From contig NW_003101678.1 of assembly GCF_000003855.2 (NCBI RefSeq), forward strand, positions 3,337,939 through 3,401,938: a DNA stretch of 64,000 nt. The letters are read 5' to 3'. Positions 10,753 to 21,694 of this stretch are shown in pieces (position 1 is the first letter of the stretch; the number at the start of each line of letters is the position of its first letter). Origin of the DNA: Blastomyces gilchristii SLH14081. Lineage: Eukaryota > Ascomycota > Eurotiomycetes > Onygenales > Ajellomycetaceae. The translations under genes were made by a program, and so were the position numbers. Below the pieces are notes generated by a model. It searched no databases. It was not told the DNA's origin and saw only the letters and a list, made by a program, of their open reading frames with translations.

Positions 10753-12659
10753 TCATAGCCGTGCAGGAGGTGAGCTAGCAGGAGGATTGCTATCTGGAGC
10801 TCCAGTGAGCTTGAAATGCCCGGGTTGCAACTTCTGGAAAGCCTGAGAGGGATCGTATCTCCTTGCCACCTCCACCAGACGATCATGGTTTGCGGAGCCA
10901 TATGATTCAACCACGTTCTGGAACTGACTGGCGTAGTTCATGTAGATGAATCGGTTGAGCTTTTCGCGAGACTTGGCCTCAGACTTGATCGCATTAATGA
11001 TGCTAGAAATGGCCTTGAGAACGGCCTCATCATCCGCTTTGTCGGCCCACATAACGTTTACCAGCACGAGGAGAAGGGGTTTCCCACACGAATCCAGGCC
11101 AAGCGCGTTACCCCCATTCTTACTCATCTTTTCGATCATAGCGGGCGTGATGGCTTGCAAGGTGAGCGCTGGAACGATACCAGTAACATTCTTGATGGGA
11201 TCAACGCCGGCCATGTATGCGTCCACAGCAAAGGTGAGCATCTCGATGTCGAGGTTGACTGTGACAGTCCAGTAGTTTTGACGCAGGCCGTCTGGATTAC
11301 TCTCCTTGAATTCAAGGGTAACATCTGATAGAGACTTAATGCCCAAAGTATCTATCATTGGGGGGATTGCTTCGAAGGAGCTGAAAATTGGTGGATTTTC
11401 CACGGCCTCCGTATATTCTATGTTGATAGCTGCAACGAACATGCCTTGGGCATATGCGAAGTTGCAAATCAATGCAGCCTTGGGATCGGAGGGCCAGTCT
11501 TTGGCAAATTTAACCACAGCGTCAAGAAGGAGTCTTCGGGTGTTGTCATCCGCTAGGTATATCCGTGAGCCGGCCCATAGGTCCCCAGCGGGATACGCGG
11601 CTAAGTCGAAACGTGTCACAATGCCAAAGTTATTACCACCGCCTCGAAGAGCCCAGTATAGATCTGGATGGCTTTCAGGGTTGGCATTGAGAATGCGACC
11701 ATCGGCGACGACAACCTGAACCAATGTGAGTCCCAGATCTAAAAGGAAGCATGGCTAGAATGAACGAAGATGATGAACAGAGCACGAATGACCAACCTCG
11801 AAATTATTTACGTTGTCGCATGCGAAGCCGTACTGTGCTGAGTAGAAAGAAATGCCACCTAGCAGAAAAGGGAGACAATAAGAACAATCAGCGGTTTTAA
11901 AGTTGAAAAGGGAACATATTAATTAGACGTCACAGGCATTTCCCGAGTAGCTTACCTCCGAGTGTCAGGCCCCCCACACCAATATTAGACACACGGCCAC
12001 CAACAGCGGTCAGACCGTGAGGCTCAAGACTTTTATAAACGTCAAGCCAGCGGTTTCCAGGGCCAATCTTGACAGATTTCCTATCCGAGGCCACCTGGAT
12101 CGTGTTTAGGCGCTGCAGATCAATGGTTAAACCGTCTGGGATGCTGGACGCTCCAGAAAAAGCGGCGTGGCCGCCGCTCTTCACCGCAAATGGACAGTTC
12201 AATAGACGCGCCATCAACAAGACGATGGCGACCTGACTGCTCGAAGTGGGTTGGAAGATACAGGCAGGTTTGGATTCCGATTGCTGCTGCGACCAGAAGA
12301 GGCCGCGCCATTCTGTATATTGAGGCGTGTCCTTCAAGTAAACTTGTAGTGGGAAAATTCCGGAGAGCACATGGCACTTTTAATGGTTAGCCAAAGATAA
12401 AGATCACAGCCCTCGAATTTGGCGGTGGCTCAACGAATATACGTACAGTAATTTCAGCTGGAATGGATAGAGACCTTTTTGTTGATTGAGCAAGCTCGGA
12501 TGGATCGACGAGACCAAGTACGTCCACACCATAGTCGGCCAACGCATCGATAATAACTTTATCTTCGGGTGATATCACCGCAGCGCTTGGTTCAGAATGA
12601 CCAAGCGCCATTGAAACAAAAATGCAGCATGCTGCCAGGAGCTGTAGGAGAAGCTTCAT
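10753..12659 (-). CDS. Secreted FAD-linked oxidoreductase (BBE/VAO family), 4 exons
   Basis: Exons read 12659-12447, 12376-11956, 11858-11797 and 11715-10753 (stop included), giving 552 aa, usual for the family. Introns of 70, 97 and 81 nt run GTACGT to AAAAG, GTAAGC to TGCTAG and GTTGGT to TTCAG, and all joins keep frame. The start was chosen because it opens a signal peptide (MKLLLQLLAACCIFVSMALG). The FAD-binding domain (about aa 105-290) has SGGHAAFSGASS, where His141 is the likely covalent FAD attachment residue, then VGGRVSNIGVGGLTLGG and LRGGGNNFGIVTRF. The Cys used for bicovalent FAD linkage is not seen. A C-terminal BBE domain (about aa 487-540) has YASQFQNVVESYG and RRYDPSQAFQ. Such enzymes oxidise alcohols, sugars or alkaloid-like substrates with O2; the substrate is unknown. 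It is the only intact gene in the window and carries no RIP damage. Confidence 0.92.
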
Positions 12660-13190
12660 AGCTGTTAAGGTTCGCTTCCTGCGTCTATATGCCAATCTTT
12701 AAGCTGTAGCCTTGTCCAACTATACGAACAAGAAGAACCCAAATTCTGAAAGTGAGGGAGAAAAGCTCGCCGTTGAAACCCGTGAGGCTTGTCTGCAGGG
12801 GCATGGGGTTTGTCGCGACGAAAAGGAAGAGGAACATGGAGCTCTTCAATTAAGAACCAGCATGCATCCCCTAACGTTAGGGTGTTCGCCCTCACAATGG
12901 GTGTTGATATCAGGGGGGAAAACACATGGGCAATCTCGCCTATTCAGACCCTTGCAAAGGCCCTTGCAGCTAGGAGCGCCACGGCTACTGGGTGACTCCC
13001 CAAAAGCGCAGAAAAACACTCCTCGGCCATTTGAGCGTTTAAATCTACGCTGTAGGTCGGCGGCTTCATGAGTACCGTACCGTGCGGTGCGTATGTCACT
13101 AAAATCAGCGCGATTGTTGAGGCCGGCGGGGCTATTCTCTATTTTCCCCCATGTGGACAAGAGAACTCGCCTGGTCGGATATTATTATTA
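12660..13190. promoter_or_regulatory. Upstream region of the FAD oxidase, no gene seen
   Basis: A 530-bp GC-balanced stretch between the FAD oxidase start and the first MITE. It must hold the promoter of the minus-strand gene, but no convincing TATA or operator can be pointed to. Overlapping open frames of up to 119 codons on both strands show no family features. A near-tandem GTACCGTACCGTGCGGTGCG run lies at about 13073-13092. Confidence 0.35.
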
Positions 13191-13193
13191 TTA

Positions 13194-13600
13194 AGGGCGT
13201 GTTCGCACGTACAAGTCTGTACTCGCGAAAAGTGGATATTAGCATACTGCTGGTGTCATATTTAAGCAAGGAATATGACCTGCCTCACTACGTAGTTAGT
13301 ACGTACTGCAACTTTCCACAAGATGTCCATTATTGACCTGACAGTACTCTGTACGGAGTATACATGACCTGAAACACTCCTCACCTTGTCTATTTCAGTT
13401 ACAACCCTCACTATTCAGACTAAATACTCTGTTGAAGTTTAATATTGCATGATTGAAGTCTAATCATGTGTAAGTGAAGAACAAAAAGAGATAAGGGTGG
13501 TGGCAGAATGAACACAAGGCCTTTTTCATGCAAACAATGTTGGATAGGGTGTGTAAGGTCGCTTAAAGGGGTCTTTCATACAAGATTGTCCGAACACGCC
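13194..13600. mobile_element. PIF/Harbinger-like MITE 1 (407 bp)
   Basis: The ends are inverted copies of AGGGCGTGTTCG (left) and CGAACACGCC (right), flanked by TTA on both sides (13191-13193, 13601-13603), a 3-bp TSD of the TWA type used by PIF/Harbinger elements. There is no coding capacity. It keeps CpG and is not RIP-damaged, as expected of short repeats. Confidence 0.6.
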
Positions 13601-13772
13601 TTAAGTGATCCCTGAAGAGTCGGCTTTTTTCACAGTTGGGCCATTTCCTATGACTAAAGTTTTCCTGAGCTCAAGATCGAACGAACCGCTCTCGGACCGC
13701 TTGACAGGCACGTTTTTTACATGGATTCATTATTATTGCTCCGTATTGTACAGAGTACTCTGTACACAGTAA

Positions 13773-14315
13773 GGGCCTGTTCAGTGCGGCCGTGTGTACT
13801 CGTTCTTTTCATACAGATCTGCACTTTTTTTAAAAAGTACAGCCTCAATATCACAACTGCTCAGTGGGCAGAGTGTCTGTACTAATATTACAGCTGCTTT
13901 TTACAAAGTATAGATGAAAAAGACCAGGTGTTTGATGAATTGAGCAGCTGTACTTGCATCTTTTATCAAGATCTTATGAATAAGCAGTATTTAACTTCAA
14001 TGATGCACTTTTAGAGGCAATATAGTGTAGAATAGTGTTCAAAGTGAAGGTAGTTAACTAATATTGGTTAGAAAGAAGCTCATAAAATGTGTTCTTTTGA
14101 ATGGAGTCCAGAAACGCGTTCTTTTTGAACTGACTCTGAACTCTGTTCAAAAAGAACGCGTTTTTGTGAGCTTCTTTCTCCATCCCATTCTACAGAAGAA
14201 TATTGGAATAGTGTGGTGGCACAATGCCGGCTTGCTACTAATAATTGGTAAATACACTATTTTTAATGAGATCCACTATTGCGTTCAAAAAGTACGGACG
14301 CAACCGAACAGGCTC
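13773..14315. mobile_element. PIF/Harbinger-like MITE 2 (543 bp)
   Basis: Starts GGGCCTGTTCAGTGCGGCCG and ends with the inverted partner CAACCGAACAGGCTC (about 17 of 22 terminal bases match), flanked by TAA at 13770-13772 and 14316-14318. The GGGCSTGTTCG core is shared with MITE 1. It carries a long internal hairpin and no real coding frame. Confidence 0.65.
14113..14162. repeat. 18-bp perfect inverted repeat inside MITE 2
   Basis: AACGCGTTCTTTTTGAAC at 14113-14130 is repeated as its exact complement at 14145-14162 with a 14-nt spacer. Transcribed RNA would form a strong hairpin. Confidence 0.9.
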
Positions 14316-14318
14316 TAA

Positions 14319-14679
14319 AAGTAGTATATACACTGTAGTACACGTGCCTTTCACCGACGCCACAACGCAACTTGTACCTTTTGTATGGGCTCACCATATA
14401 AAAAATACCTATTAGAAAAAATTAATATCTTCAATACAACATCAGATATGAGTAAGATTTTTTTTTTTTTTTAAGCAGAGAATAATAAATAAGAGCCTCA
14501 GTGACCCTGTTCAGGGCCGTATAAGTCTGTACAGTGCCAGCTTGTACAGCTCTGGACGGCTCTGGCTGGGGTTATACATGCTAACCTGGCTGGATAAGGC
14601 CTTCTGTTCAGTAGATTCTGCATAAAACTCTGTACAACTCATCAAGCATGTCAAGCTAACAGTCAGATTCATATTATAG
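14319..14679. other. Short spacer between MITE 2 and Gypsy-1A, no gene
   Basis: Contains a poly(T) run near 14459-14472 and a CCTGTTCAGGGCCG string at about 14507-14520 that resembles the PIF/Harbinger ends and may be a third, broken MITE. Nothing else is recognised. The last five bases (TATAG) are the Gypsy-1A TSD. Confidence 0.4.
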
Positions 14680-14969
14680 TGTGGCGGGCTGCGCCCGATC
14701 AATCATAGACTATTCCATTACACTCCATAGATTCCGCTGAAAGCTCCGATTCTCGGCCATTCTCGATCGCCGATCCTCGGCCGCCACGAACACGTATAAA
14801 TTCTCCCGCCCCGAAGCTCCACCGCGTACACCACCACATATGCATATAAATATCCACTTCAATTGCTGATTCTCACACTTTCTCTTTCTTTTTCTTCTTT
14901 AACATTTTTCACTTTGTTATATAAGACCTATAAATATCATACTGATCTATTCAGTGTAGGCTTCTTACA
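14680..14969 (+). repeat. Gypsy-1A 5' LTR (290 bp)
   Basis: Begins TGTGGCGGGCTGCGCCCGAT and ends CTTCTTACA. The left 190 bp keep many CpGs while the right part matches the RIP-damaged 3' LTR. A TATAAAT-like box lies near 14795. Confidence 0.92.
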
Positions 14970-16429
14970 CTTGAAAAACATTCATCATCTTCTCATTAGA
15001 AATGATTATTCATTAAGAAGATATTTAAATGTATAACAACATATAAGAAATAGAAAAATGATTAAACAGTTAAGTAAACACTGAGTTCTCAGAGAGAAGC
15101 TTGCTTATCAGTCACTCTGACTCTGTAATAAGATTTTACAAAGAGAATATTAGTAAAAGATCTGAGAGTTCTGACACTCTAGATATATAAGATATTTATA
15201 TAATTATACTTCTTCAGATTTCACAGTTATTATATATTCAATAAATAACATATCTAATAATAATACAGAAGAACTCTTAAATACAAGTATAAATATAATA
15301 TCACAGTAACTCTGAGCAATGTTGAAATTATAATAATAATAAATAGTTAATATGTATGTAACTTAATAACTTCAATATGAGGAAATTTAATAATTAATTC
15401 AATAAGAAACTCATGCAATGTTAACACTAATAGAATTAAATATAATATAAGCACTGAAAGAATACTTAGATACTCTTATATATTTTAATACTTCTGATCT
15501 CACTCTCTACTTATCATGAAGATTGAAAACACTTATAAAACTGAGTATAGATGAAGATGTTATCAGTTCACTAATCAATTAAAATTGATATATTAATGAA
15601 TAATTAAAGAATTATATGAAACAGAAGTTTCATTCATGAATAAAAGTATATAAATCAGTGTTATAAATGCCTGATAATATTATCAAATATCTTAATATTC
15701 TGTTTTAAGACACTGTTATACAATAGAAAGTATTAGATTAATTATAGAGTATCTGACAGAGAAACACTTTTCTTATAACATTTATTCCTGACTTTGATAT
15801 CAAGATTCTAGAAGCAGATAATCAATCTTGAAAGAATTGAATGAAAATTAGCATGTTTAAAAGATATTAACTTTCAAACTCTTATAGATTCTTATAAGTG
15901 TAAATAAAGATCTGACTTATAAAGACTTCTACACACAACTTCAGACATTGAATAACTGTCTTATCAAGCTCAAGAGTATACAGAACAGTGATAGAAGATA
16001 TTACATCTCAGTTACTTATACACTCATACTGAAGAATAATAATAATGATGCAGATGTTATGAACTGAGTAGACTTAAATATCTACACATAAGCAAGAGTC
16101 TCTGTTATTTGAACAGGCTTTTGAGTTTCTGAGATCACTTTCAAAGAAGTTGCTGACTGATGTTAACATGAAGTATATATTAACTGTAACTGATTAAAAC
16201 ATATCACTTTCAACTGTTAATTGATCTATATATCTTCTCACTTAAGAGAAAGATCAGTGTTTTCTCACTTAAAGAATGAATCAGTATCTGTTCACATTAA
16301 TCACATTGCATTGAAGAAAGATTTAGAAGATAACTATAAGAATACTCTGATAAAACAGAGAAAAGATTAGCTTCTATTCAAATTTATAAACAGAAGCTTG
16401 AAGAGATTGAATAATAATAATTTAAAGAA
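14970..16429 (+). pseudogene. Gypsy-1A leader and gag region, degraded
   Basis: AT-rich sequence between the 5' LTR and the protease. It corresponds in position to primer-binding site, leader and gag, but stops are so dense that no gag motif can be read with confidence. The same stretch is found in Gypsy-1C (about 55700-57119, minus). Confidence 0.6.
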
Positions 16430-19400
16430 AAGATGACAATGAATATAATTCTTATATCTACTGTGATGAATAATATGTATAATATAAAGATTATAATAGA
16501 TAGCAGTCTATATCACTATACAATAATTAAATCTTCAGTTGTAAGATATTACAATCTTTAATATATTCTCTTATCAAGACTCTGAGTTCTCACAGAATTT
16601 AATGACTTAAAAGACATTTATACTCATTACATGATGAAGTTGACTATAGATGTTGAAGAACATCAATATAAAGATGCCTATGTATATAAAGATAATAATC
16701 TCAATTATAATCTTATATTAGAACTTGCCTGACTATCTGAATAAGATATCTTATTAAATACTTAAAACAGAAGCTTGATGTTCTCTAACAATGATAGAAT
16801 TCATGAAGATGATATTCATAAAACTATGAATCTAACACAGATCTCTGCTAACACATATGAAATACTTTAAAAAAGAAGTCACTGACAGAATTACTAACAA
16901 GATTATCAACAGCAGAATCATGTGATAACCTACTCTATTAGTCTGACTGATATTAAAAAGACTCTAGAAAAGTTATCTCATGTTATAATAACAGATTCTT
17001 ATATAAAACTCTCTTAATAATATTATAAATATCTAGATATCTTCTGATAAGATAATAATATTACAAATCTATCTTTCTTATAAGATTCAGAAGTGAATCA
17101 CAGTATTAAGTTAAAAAAGAAGAACAGTAAAGACTCAGAATCATCATGAGACTCTCTTTATAATATATATCAAGATGAACTTCTTCTTCATCAAAAGACA
17201 CTCAATAATCTGTTAAATAAAGAATTTATATATATTAGTAATTTCTCTGCTGCAGCTTCTATTCTCTTTGTAAAGAAATCAGATAAAGAACTTCAATTCT
17301 ATGTGAACTGTCAAGAATTGAACAGATTAATCAAGAAGAATCACTATTCTTTATCTCTGATCAATGAAACTCTAGCTTGTATTAAATAAGCTCAATAGTT
17401 TACAGAACTAGATGTTATTACTGTATTTTATAAAATCTGTATCACTGAAGAAGATGAATGACTTACAGTATTTCAGACATGTTATAATCTCTTTGAATAA
17501 GTAGTTACTCTCTTTGAACTGACTAACACTCTCAGTATATTTCAGAAGTATATTAACTGAATACTTCAGAATTTCCTTAATAAGTTCATATCTGCATATC
17601 TTAATAACATTCTCATATTCACTGATGAGTTCAGAAAAGAATATCAAGAACATATATAAAAAGTATTATAATAATTATAAGAGACAGAACTATCAATAGA
17701 TATTGATAAGTGTAATTTTGAAGTTAAGAGTATTAAATATCTGGGTTTTATCATAGAAGCTGATAAGAGAATTTGAATGAATTCTGAGAAAGTCTTCATT
17801 ATTCTTGAATGAGAAGCTCTGTGTACTGTGAAAGATATATAAAGCTTTATTGAATTTGCTAACTTCTATCAGTGATTTATATAAAACTTCTCAGATATCA
17901 TAAGATCACTTATAAAACTTATTAAGAAGAACTCAGTATTTCAGTAATCAGTGAATACTGAAGCTGCACTTATACAGATAAAGAAGATATTTATTAACAC
18001 TTCTCTATTAATGATATTTAACTCTGATTATGAAACAGTTGTTGAAGCTGACTTCTCTGACTATATTACAGAGAGAGTGATATTATAATATAATAATAAA
18101 GATATCTTATAATCATGTGTCTTCATATCTAAGAAACTGAGTCTTATTAAATGCAACTATGAGATCTATGATAAGAAACTTCTTACAATTATACACTGTT
18201 TAAAAGAATGAGACTCTGAACTCTGAAGTGTCTTCAAATTTGAGATAATTACAGATTATAAGAATCTCAAACACTTTATTATCACTTACAAGCTTACAGA
18301 ATAACAGATGTGATGATTCAAACTATTAAGTCATTTTCATTTTATAATACACTATCATCTCAGCAGTCAGAACTCAATGACAGATACTCTCTTATAACAA
18401 GAGTAAGATATACTATTCAATATAACAGATACTCACTGAATGAACTGAGAGCACCAGCTCTTGAATCTGAAGATATTAGTTAATTAAGATAGAACAGCTC
18501 ATGATACTATATACACTTCTCTGATTAGAACTGTCACTGATATCTCAACTTCTTCTGAATCTATACTAGATAAACTATAACATACAGCAGCTCAAACTGA
18601 TGAACTTCTTCAAGTACTTATTAAAGCAGTATGTCAAAAAGCACTCTGATTTCCCTCAGAACTATGTATAAGAATTGACATCTCAGAATGTTCAATTAAT
18701 GATAATAATACTCTATAATTTCATAAATGACACTGAGTCTCTTACTTCAAACTCTTACACACTCAGATAATGCAAGAGATACATGATTTATATATAACTG
18801 ATTATTCAGGCTATGAATAACTGTATTAAATAATCTCTCAAGAATTCTACTGATCTAAGATATTAAATAACATTAGACATTTTATCTGAAACTGTAATCA
18901 TTATTCTTTCATCATCTTATAAAAGAACTGTAGAAAAGACCTGCTGAAATTACTTGATATGTTTAATAGAATCTGATAAGATATGTTAATTAACTTCACT
19001 ATTGATCTCTCTGAGAGTAAGAATTGTAGAAACATTCTGATCATTATAAACTGATTGAGTAAATATGTAATATTGAAATCTTGTAATAAGATAAATGCTG
19101 AATAAGTCACTGAAGCTTTTCTACAGAGCTTATTCTATCAGATATATGAATTACTGAGATCTATAGTATCAGATCAGAATCATCAATTCATAAGTACTCT
19201 CTTAACAAGAATCTGTCAAGTTCTGAAGATTATATATTATTTATCAACTGTCTATTATTCTGAGACTGATGATATATCATAACAGATAATTCAGACTGTA
19301 AAGAATTATCTTCATAAATTCTGTAATTACTTATAAGATGATTGATATAATTTTTTTCTATACACAGAGATTGCTATCAACAGCTGAGATACTGTTTCAA

Positions 19401-19684
19401 CAGATATAAACTCATTCTTTCTTACACACAGATTTCATATAAAAGTATTGAATCTTCTAGAGATTACACATTTCACACTGAATCTTCACAGTTTAATTCA
19501 GATCACTGATAATATAGTAATAAAGCTCTGAGATATCTATAACTGAGCAGAGGCCTCTATAATAACTGTAAAATAAGATTAAGAAGATCAAGCTAATATT
19601 TAATGAGATTTCACAGAACAGTATAAGATAGAAGATCTTGTATAATTAAATCTTAAAAATATACAGATCACACACTCATTCTGC

Positions 19685-19771
19685 CGCCCCGGTGGCCGAA
19701 TGGTTAATGCGGCCACCCGGTAGCGCCTTGGCGTGGGAAACCAAGGCGCGTGGGTTTGAAACCCGCAGGGG
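19685..19771 (+). other. tRNA-like head of the SINE (pol III promoter)
   Basis: A-box-like TGGCCGAATGGTTAATGC at 19693-19710 and B-box-like GGTTTGAAACCC at 19753-19764. The T arm pairs GTGGG with CCCGC around loop TTTGAAA, and CCCC near the 5' end can pair with GGGG at 19768-19771. A 9-bp hairpin, GCGCCTTGG with CCAAGGCGC, takes the anticodon-arm position but has a 9-nt loop, so this is not a working tRNA. The GGCCGAnTGGTTAA D-arm resembles class II tRNAs such as tRNA-Ser. Confidence 0.7.
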
Positions 19772-20054
19772 ATACATTAAATCCGGAACTCAAGCACCTC
19801 AGGTTCCTAATAAATACAGAGGTGTACAAATCGCTCCAATGAATCGCTCTATGTTCCTGGGCTGGGAAGTTATTATCGCATGTATCTAATTGTCACTCCT
19901 TTGTATTTTCCTATGTTCTTGTTATCTTGGCGTGGTCTCAACACCTGTATTTCCTCCTGTATAATCAACACTTGACCTGTATTTAACATCACGCAAGGAC
20001 TCATCATAAGCTCCGCTTGCATATGAGTATAATGGAAGAATAATAATAATAATA
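19685..20054 (+). mobile_element. tRNA-derived SINE nested in Gypsy-1A
   Basis: A 370-bp non-coding element flanked by the perfect 13-bp TSD ACACTCATTCTGC (19672-19684 and 20055-20067). The 5' 87 bp are tRNA-like, with RNA polymerase III A-box and B-box matches. A unique body follows, and the 3' end TATAATGGAAGAATAATAATA is the LINE tail with one base changed. It retains many CpGs although the host Gypsy around it has almost none. Head, body, LINE-type tail and long TSD together define a SINE. The LINE of this window probably supplied reverse transcriptase and endonuclease. Confidence 0.9.
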
Positions 20055-20433
20055 ACACTCATTCTGCACATTGAATTATTATTATATGAAATACATAGTG
20101 ATAGAAGTTCTAAACAGTTACAACTATTATCTTAATACTCTGTCAGAAATTCATAATATATTTTATATGAGCTGACTCTGCTACACTATCACTGATCTAT
20201 TCTCTTCTCAACTGACTTCTGACTGACAGCTGCTAGAGATTATAGAAGAGGATAATGAACTTGAGTGAGAGATTGAGAATATTCTTAATAAGAGATCTCA
20301 CAGCTGCAGTTAATAATATCTTATAAAATAAGTCAGCTATGATTGTCTGATCTGAAGTCTGAGTTTCACATTATCTGAGATCACAGTTCTTGACTAATGA
20401 GAGCTATGCATGATCAGGAAAGAAAGAGGCTAA

Positions 20434-20723
20434 TATAACAGACTGCACTTAATCAATTATAGACTATTTCATTACACTTCATAGATTTCACTGAAAGCTC
20501 TGATTCTCAGCCATTCTTGATTACTAATTCTCAGCTGCTATGAATACATATAAATTCCCCCGCTCTGAAGCTTCACTGTATACATCATCACATACATGTA
20601 TAAATATTCACTTTAATCACTGATTCTCACACTTTCTCTTTCTTTTTCTTCTTTAACATTTTTCACTTTGTTATATAAGATCTATAAATATCATATCAAT
20701 CTATTCAGCGTAGACCTCTTACA
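20434..20723 (+). repeat. Gypsy-1A 3' LTR (290 bp)
   Basis: Same length as the 5' LTR and alignable end to end almost only by transitions. Unlike the 5' LTR it is RIP-damaged over nearly its full length (TGTGGCGGG became TATAACAGA). Confidence 0.93.
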
Positions 20724-20728
20724 TATAG

Positions 20729-20861
20729 AGTTCGATGATGTATTTAGTTGAAAAAATAATAGATCTAAACCTATTCAAGTTAAATCTGTACTGTATACAC
20801 TGAAATGAGTTGTTAATATATACTAGCATATTTCAGTATAACTGTAGTATGTACAGAGTAC
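20729..20861. other. Short AT-rich spacer, nothing recognised
   Basis: 133 bp between the Gypsy-1A TSD and the Gypsy-2 LTR. It contains GTACAGAGTAC near 20850, a palindrome also seen beside MITE 2. Confidence 0.4.
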
Positions 20862-21694
20862 TGTAAGAAATCCCGCTTCTCGCGGATTCTTTACCTCTAT
20901 TTCTATCTCTCATGTAACTAATAGGGTTAGCAGCTCTTGACTACACACAACTATATAGACTGGAGTTTATGAATACTATTTATAACTCAGCTTGAATACT
21001 ATTATATATTTAATCTCTACATGTATCTTTCTACTGTAAATACTTCTAGTAGCTATCAGTATATATTATATTAAGCTATAAATATCTGAATAATCATCTA
21101 TAAGTACTTATTCTTACATTTTAAGCTTTGTCAGTCAGTAACTGTCTATTATAACTGAAAGAACTAGAAATCTATATACTTCAATCTCTATGAACTATAC
21201 TATAGACACTGAGAAGCAGTCATCTAAATTATAAATAACTCTTATAAAAGAGGTTTTTGAGAACTTATTAATTACTTATAGAATATTATTCTCTATATCT
21301 TTAATAGAGAAGTTCTTCAAATCTATAAATAAATTAATATTAGTGAAGAATATTCTTGAGTATCTTTTATAAGACTAAGTTATTTTTCTATAGGAAATAT
21401 TTACTGTCTATAAACACTTTTAAACTGAGTCTCTAAACATAATCTTCAGAGATATCTATGAACTGAAAAGAAACTTTTTTAAGTTATAACTGCTTAAGAT
21501 TATCTACTGAATTACAATCTATAAAAGCTTTTATAAGTTTGTATTTGAAATTAACTCATAAGTCTGACTATGTAATATAGAAGATGAAGAAGCTGTTATC
21601 TATATAATAACAGATCTCTACTACATTAAAGCTAAGAATTGACTAAATTATCTAGAGAATAAATATAAGAGATCTCACTGATTCATTTTTAAGA
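20862..21694 (+). mobile_element. Gypsy-2 5' fragment: LTR (20862-21118) plus start of gag region
   Basis: The LTR runs TGTAAGAAATCCCGC to TTATTCTTACA (257 bp) and matches the Gypsy-2 3' LTR at 51369-51626. The following 575 bp align with 36844 onwards of the larger Gypsy-2 copy. The fragment stops where the Fot1/pogo relic begins, so the rest was lost or displaced by that insertion. The first 30 bp of the LTR keep CpG. Confidence 0.85.

Larger units (their letters stand above)
16430..20430 (+). pseudogene. Gypsy-1A pol: protease, RT, RNase H, integrase, chromodomain
   Basis: Protease remains near 16480-16740 show IIIDSSLYHYTIIKSSV (DSG changed to DSS) and YNLILELA. The reverse transcriptase spans about 17220-17780: FSAAASILFVKKSDKELQFY, then TELDVITVFYKICI, and YLNN at 17597-17608 replacing the catalytic YLDD. 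RNase H follows at about 17980-18300. The integrase spans about 18740-19500 with VSDQNHQFI near 19168 and YYSETDD near 19255. A chromodomain-like tail lies near 20230-20400 (EIIEEDNEL). Both catalytic aspartates of YLDD read Asn, the product of two G-to-A changes. The SINE at 19685 splits the part between integrase and chromodomain. Confidence 0.87.
14680..20723 (+). mobile_element. Gypsy-1 copy A, complete chromodomain LTR retrotransposon, RIP-inactivated
   Basis: Two 290-bp LTRs bound the element, each starting TGT or TAT (RIP-mutated) and ending TTACA. A perfect 5-bp TSD, TATAG, flanks it (14675-14679 and 20724-20728). Internal order is gag region, protease, reverse transcriptase, RNase H, integrase, chromodomain, then a purine tract (about 20417-20429) before the 3' LTR. 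That order with an integrase-linked chromodomain defines the chromovirus branch of Gypsy. A 13-bp-duplicating SINE insertion interrupts it. All frames hold many stops, so it cannot move by itself. Confidence 0.93.

Noticed and set aside
10946..11719. Plus-strand frames of 109 and 137 codons
   Set aside because: Antisense shadows of the large last exon of the FAD oxidase.
12712..13160. Overlapping open frames of 119 (+) and 104 (-) codons upstream of the FAD oxidase
   Set aside because: They overlap on opposite strands, have no family features, and sit in the gene's upstream region; GC-balanced sequence gives such frames by chance.
19685..19771. Functional tRNA gene
   Set aside because: The anticodon arm has a 9-nt loop, acceptor pairing is weak, and it is fused to a SINE body with a TSD; a tRNA-derived head fits better.
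19692..19889. 65-codon frame at the SINE head
   Set aside because: It runs through the tRNA-like head and SINE body; the element is non-coding.
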